Shown here: positions 6,616-7,740 of the stretch, piece by piece
Layout: every line of letters begins with the position of its first letter
Numbering within the stretch: the stretch's first letter is position 1
NCBI GenBank assembly: GCA_026386995.1
Contig: JAPLMO010000272.1
Coordinates: 1-7,740, forward strand
Reading direction: 5' to 3'
DNA length: 7,740 nt
Origin: Planctomycetota bacterium
Lineage (GTDB): Bacteria; Planctomycetota; Phycisphaerae; FEN-1346
Position numbers and translations under genes: made by a program
The notes under the pieces: model-generated
The model's input: only the letters and a program-made list of their open reading frames with translations
Databases searched by the model: none
Told to the model about the DNA's origin: nothing

Positions 6616-7536
6616 ATGACGCGAACCACGGCGGCGAATCCCCAGGCCCTCTACCGCTACCTCGACCCCGAGACGCTCCACCGGCTGGGCAACATCAACG
6701 TGGTCGCCCGGTCGGTCGTCGAGGGGTTCATCTCGGGCCTGCACCGCAGCCCCCACCACGGTTTCTCGGTCGAGTTCTCCGAGCACCGCCCCTACACGCC
6801 AGGCGACGAACTGCGGCACCTGGACTGGGTCGCCTACGCCAAGACCAACCGCTTCTACATCAAACAGTACGAGCAGGAGACCAACCTGCGGGCCTACATC
6901 CTGCTGGACTGCTCCGCCTCGATGAACTATTCCAGCGGCAAGGGCCTGACGAAACTGGAGTACGGATCGTTCCTAGCCGCGACGCTGGCGTACCTGATGA
7001 GCCGCCAGCAGGACGTCGTGGGCCTCGTGGCGTTCGACCGCAAGATCCGCCTCCACATGCCGCCCGGCGGGTCGCCGGCCCACATCAACGAAATGTGCCG
7101 GCGGCTGGAGGGCCTGACCAGCGACGGGGTCACAAGCCTCGCCAAGCCGTTCCACGACCTGGCCGAGATGATCAAGCGCCGCGGCCTCATCATCGTCATC
7201 AGCGACCTTTACGACAACGAGGACGAGGTCATCCGGGCACTCAGGCACTTCCGGCACAAGAAGCACGGCCTCATCCTCTTTCACATCTTCGACCAGGCCG
7301 AACTGGAGTTCCCCTTCACCAAACTGACGCAGTTCATCGACCTGGAGACCCATGAGAAGTACCAGGTGGACCCAAAGGCGGTGCGCGAGGCGTACCTGAC
7401 GGAACTGCGGGCGTTCATCGACCGCTACAAGAAGGCGTGCTCCGATTCCGACACCGAGTACGTCCTGGCCGACACAAGCGTGCCGTACGGCCTGCTCCTC
7501 AGGTCTTACCTGGCGCGGCGGCAACGGATGCGGTAA
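6616..7536 (+). CDS. DUF58 protein with von Willebrand A-like fold (MoxR-associated type)
   Basis: 306 residues, predicted cytoplasmic, with no membrane segment. The DUF58 signature spans about 49-90 (GFSVEFSEHRPYTPGDELRH, then LDWVAYAKTNRFYIKQYEQE). A vWA-like domain follows with metal-site residues D98, S100 and S102 (LLDCSASMNY), T163 (DGVTSL) and D187 (VISDLYDNED), so the metal site looks intact, with Cys where Thr is common in DxSxS. Family members usually sit between a MoxR AAA+ ATPase and BatA/BatB-like membrane vWA proteins and are thought to assist assembly or stress functions. Here the upstream gene is rsmD, so any partner must be downstream or elsewhere. ATG at 6616 is chosen: AGGCGG lies about six bases upstream, and homology begins soon after. 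Earlier in-frame starts (ATG 6571, GTG 6487) lie beside or inside the palindromic repeat. A different repeat follows four bases after the stop. Confidence 0.93.
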   Translation: MTRTTAANPQALYRYLDPETLHRLGNINVVARSVVEGFISGLHRSPHHGFSVEFSEHRPYTPGDELRHLDWVAYAKTNRFYIKQYEQETNLRAYILLDCSASMNYSSGKGLTKLEYGSFLAATLAYLMSRQQDVVGLVAFDRKIRLHMPPGGSPAHINEMCRRLEGLTSDGVTSLAKPFHDLAEMIKRRGLIIVISDLYDNEDEVIRALRHFRHKKHGLILFHIFDQAELEFPFTKLTQFIDLETHEKYQVDPKAVREAYLTELRAFIDRYKKACSDSDTEYVLADTSVPYGLLLRSYLARRQRMR

Positions 7537-7540
7537 GGGC

Positions 7541-7630
7541 TGTCATTCTGAGGACCCGCGAGCGGGTCCGAAGAATCTCGCCTTTGGCACGAGGTGACAA
7601 CGAGATTCTTCGCTTCGCTCAGAGCCTGTG
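7541..7630. repeat. Second inverted-repeat element, imperfect, with nested palindrome
   Basis: CGAAGAATCTCG at 7569-7580 is perfectly complementary to CGAGATTCTTCG at 7601-7612, with 20 bases between. An outer pair CTGAG (7548-7552) and CTCAG (7618-7622) continues the symmetry. Between the left outer and inner arms sits GACCCGCGAGCGGGTC (7553-7568), a separate palindrome with a 6-bp stem and CGAG loop. TGTCATTCTGAG at the left end and the imperfect right end suggest a decayed copy of a dispersed repeat. It starts four bases after the DUF58 stop and may act as a 3' hairpin or terminator-like structure, although the T-runs (7632-7637, 7645-7650) are set off from the stem. Confidence 0.8.
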
Positions 7631-7663
7631 ATTTTTTCGCGCGCTTTTTTAGGACAAGGGCGC

Positions 7664-7669
7664 TATAAC
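7664..7669 (+). promoter_or_regulatory. Candidate -10 element for a possibly leaderless transcript
   Basis: TATAAC (five of six) lies eight bases before the ATG at 7677. A start about seven bases downstream would coincide with that ATG. No good -35 is seen at the right distance, and no Shine-Dalgarno sequence is close enough to the ATG. Confidence 0.35.
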
Positions 7670-7676
7670 TGTGGCC

Positions 7677-7740
7677 ATGAACAATCACGAGATCGAAGCG
7701 GGCCGTGAAGTCGGGCCGAAGGTGCGGTTGCGGAAGCCGG
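7677..7740 (+). CDS. 5' end of an unidentified gene, truncated by window edge
   Basis: ATG at 7677 opens a frame without stops to the end of the window (21 codons, starting MNNHEIEAGR). GTG at 7671 is in the same frame and could be an alternative start. A TATAAC sequence just upstream supports a gene start here. Too little is visible to name a family. Being on the same strand behind DUF58, it could be a BatA-like partner, but nothing in the visible residues shows that. Confidence 0.4.
   Translation, partial: MNNHEIEAGREVGPKVRLRKP

Noticed and set aside
6486..7630. CRISPR-like array
   Set aside because: The repeats are inverted, differ from each other and lack regular spacers. No cas gene is present.

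Overview
This is a GC-rich bacterial chromosome segment with six recognisable genes, several clear regulatory sites and two dispersed-type palindromic repeats. A secreted GH29 fucosidase, a SEC-C-tailed multidomain protein, a MoxR-type DUF58 protein and GC-rich hairpin repeats together suggest an environmental Planctomycetota-like bacterium (Phycisphaerae or relatives). That assignment is inference, because no phylogenetic marker other than RsmD is present.

Left part (1-2836): an IS701-family transposase runs in from the left edge. Its last quarter is in a different frame, broken at a run of seven A. It stops 18 bases before the converging 3' end of a secreted alpha-L-fucosidase (GH29, minus strand, 2459 to 1164). 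Upstream of the fucosidase lie 377 bases without a convincing gene. They hold a 9-bp inverted repeat that overlaps a weak promoter-like sequence, and a doubtful 33-codon ORF.

Middle (2837-5736): a large minus-strand gene encodes an 838-residue protein of unknown function ending in a zinc-binding SEC-C motif. It starts at GTG behind a Shine-Dalgarno sequence. A promoter-like sequence and a 53-codon ORF with an excellent ribosome binding site lie just upstream, and that ORF overlaps the GTG start. Farther up is a self-contained tRNA-Arg(CCG) unit on the minus strand, with a near-consensus promoter, the tRNA with encoded CCA, and an intrinsic terminator.

Right part (5737-7740): rsmD (16S rRNA m2G966 methyltransferase) is divergent from the tRNA. 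A DUF58 protein follows on the same strand, but a perfect 31-bp inverted repeat separates the two. Each arm of that repeat is itself a hairpin, so it resembles a paired REP (BIME) element. A second, unrelated inverted-repeat element follows DUF58. The 5' end of another plus-strand gene is cut by the window edge.

The genes do not form one pathway. They read as separate transcription units: housekeeping (tRNA-Arg, rsmD), glycan degradation (fucosidase), a MoxR/BatA-type component (DUF58), an uncharacterised SEC-C protein and mobile or repeat DNA. No CRISPR array, defence island or obvious new multi-gene system is visible. The most unusual material is the repeat architecture around DUF58, the leader of the SEC-C gene, and the IS/fucosidase junction.
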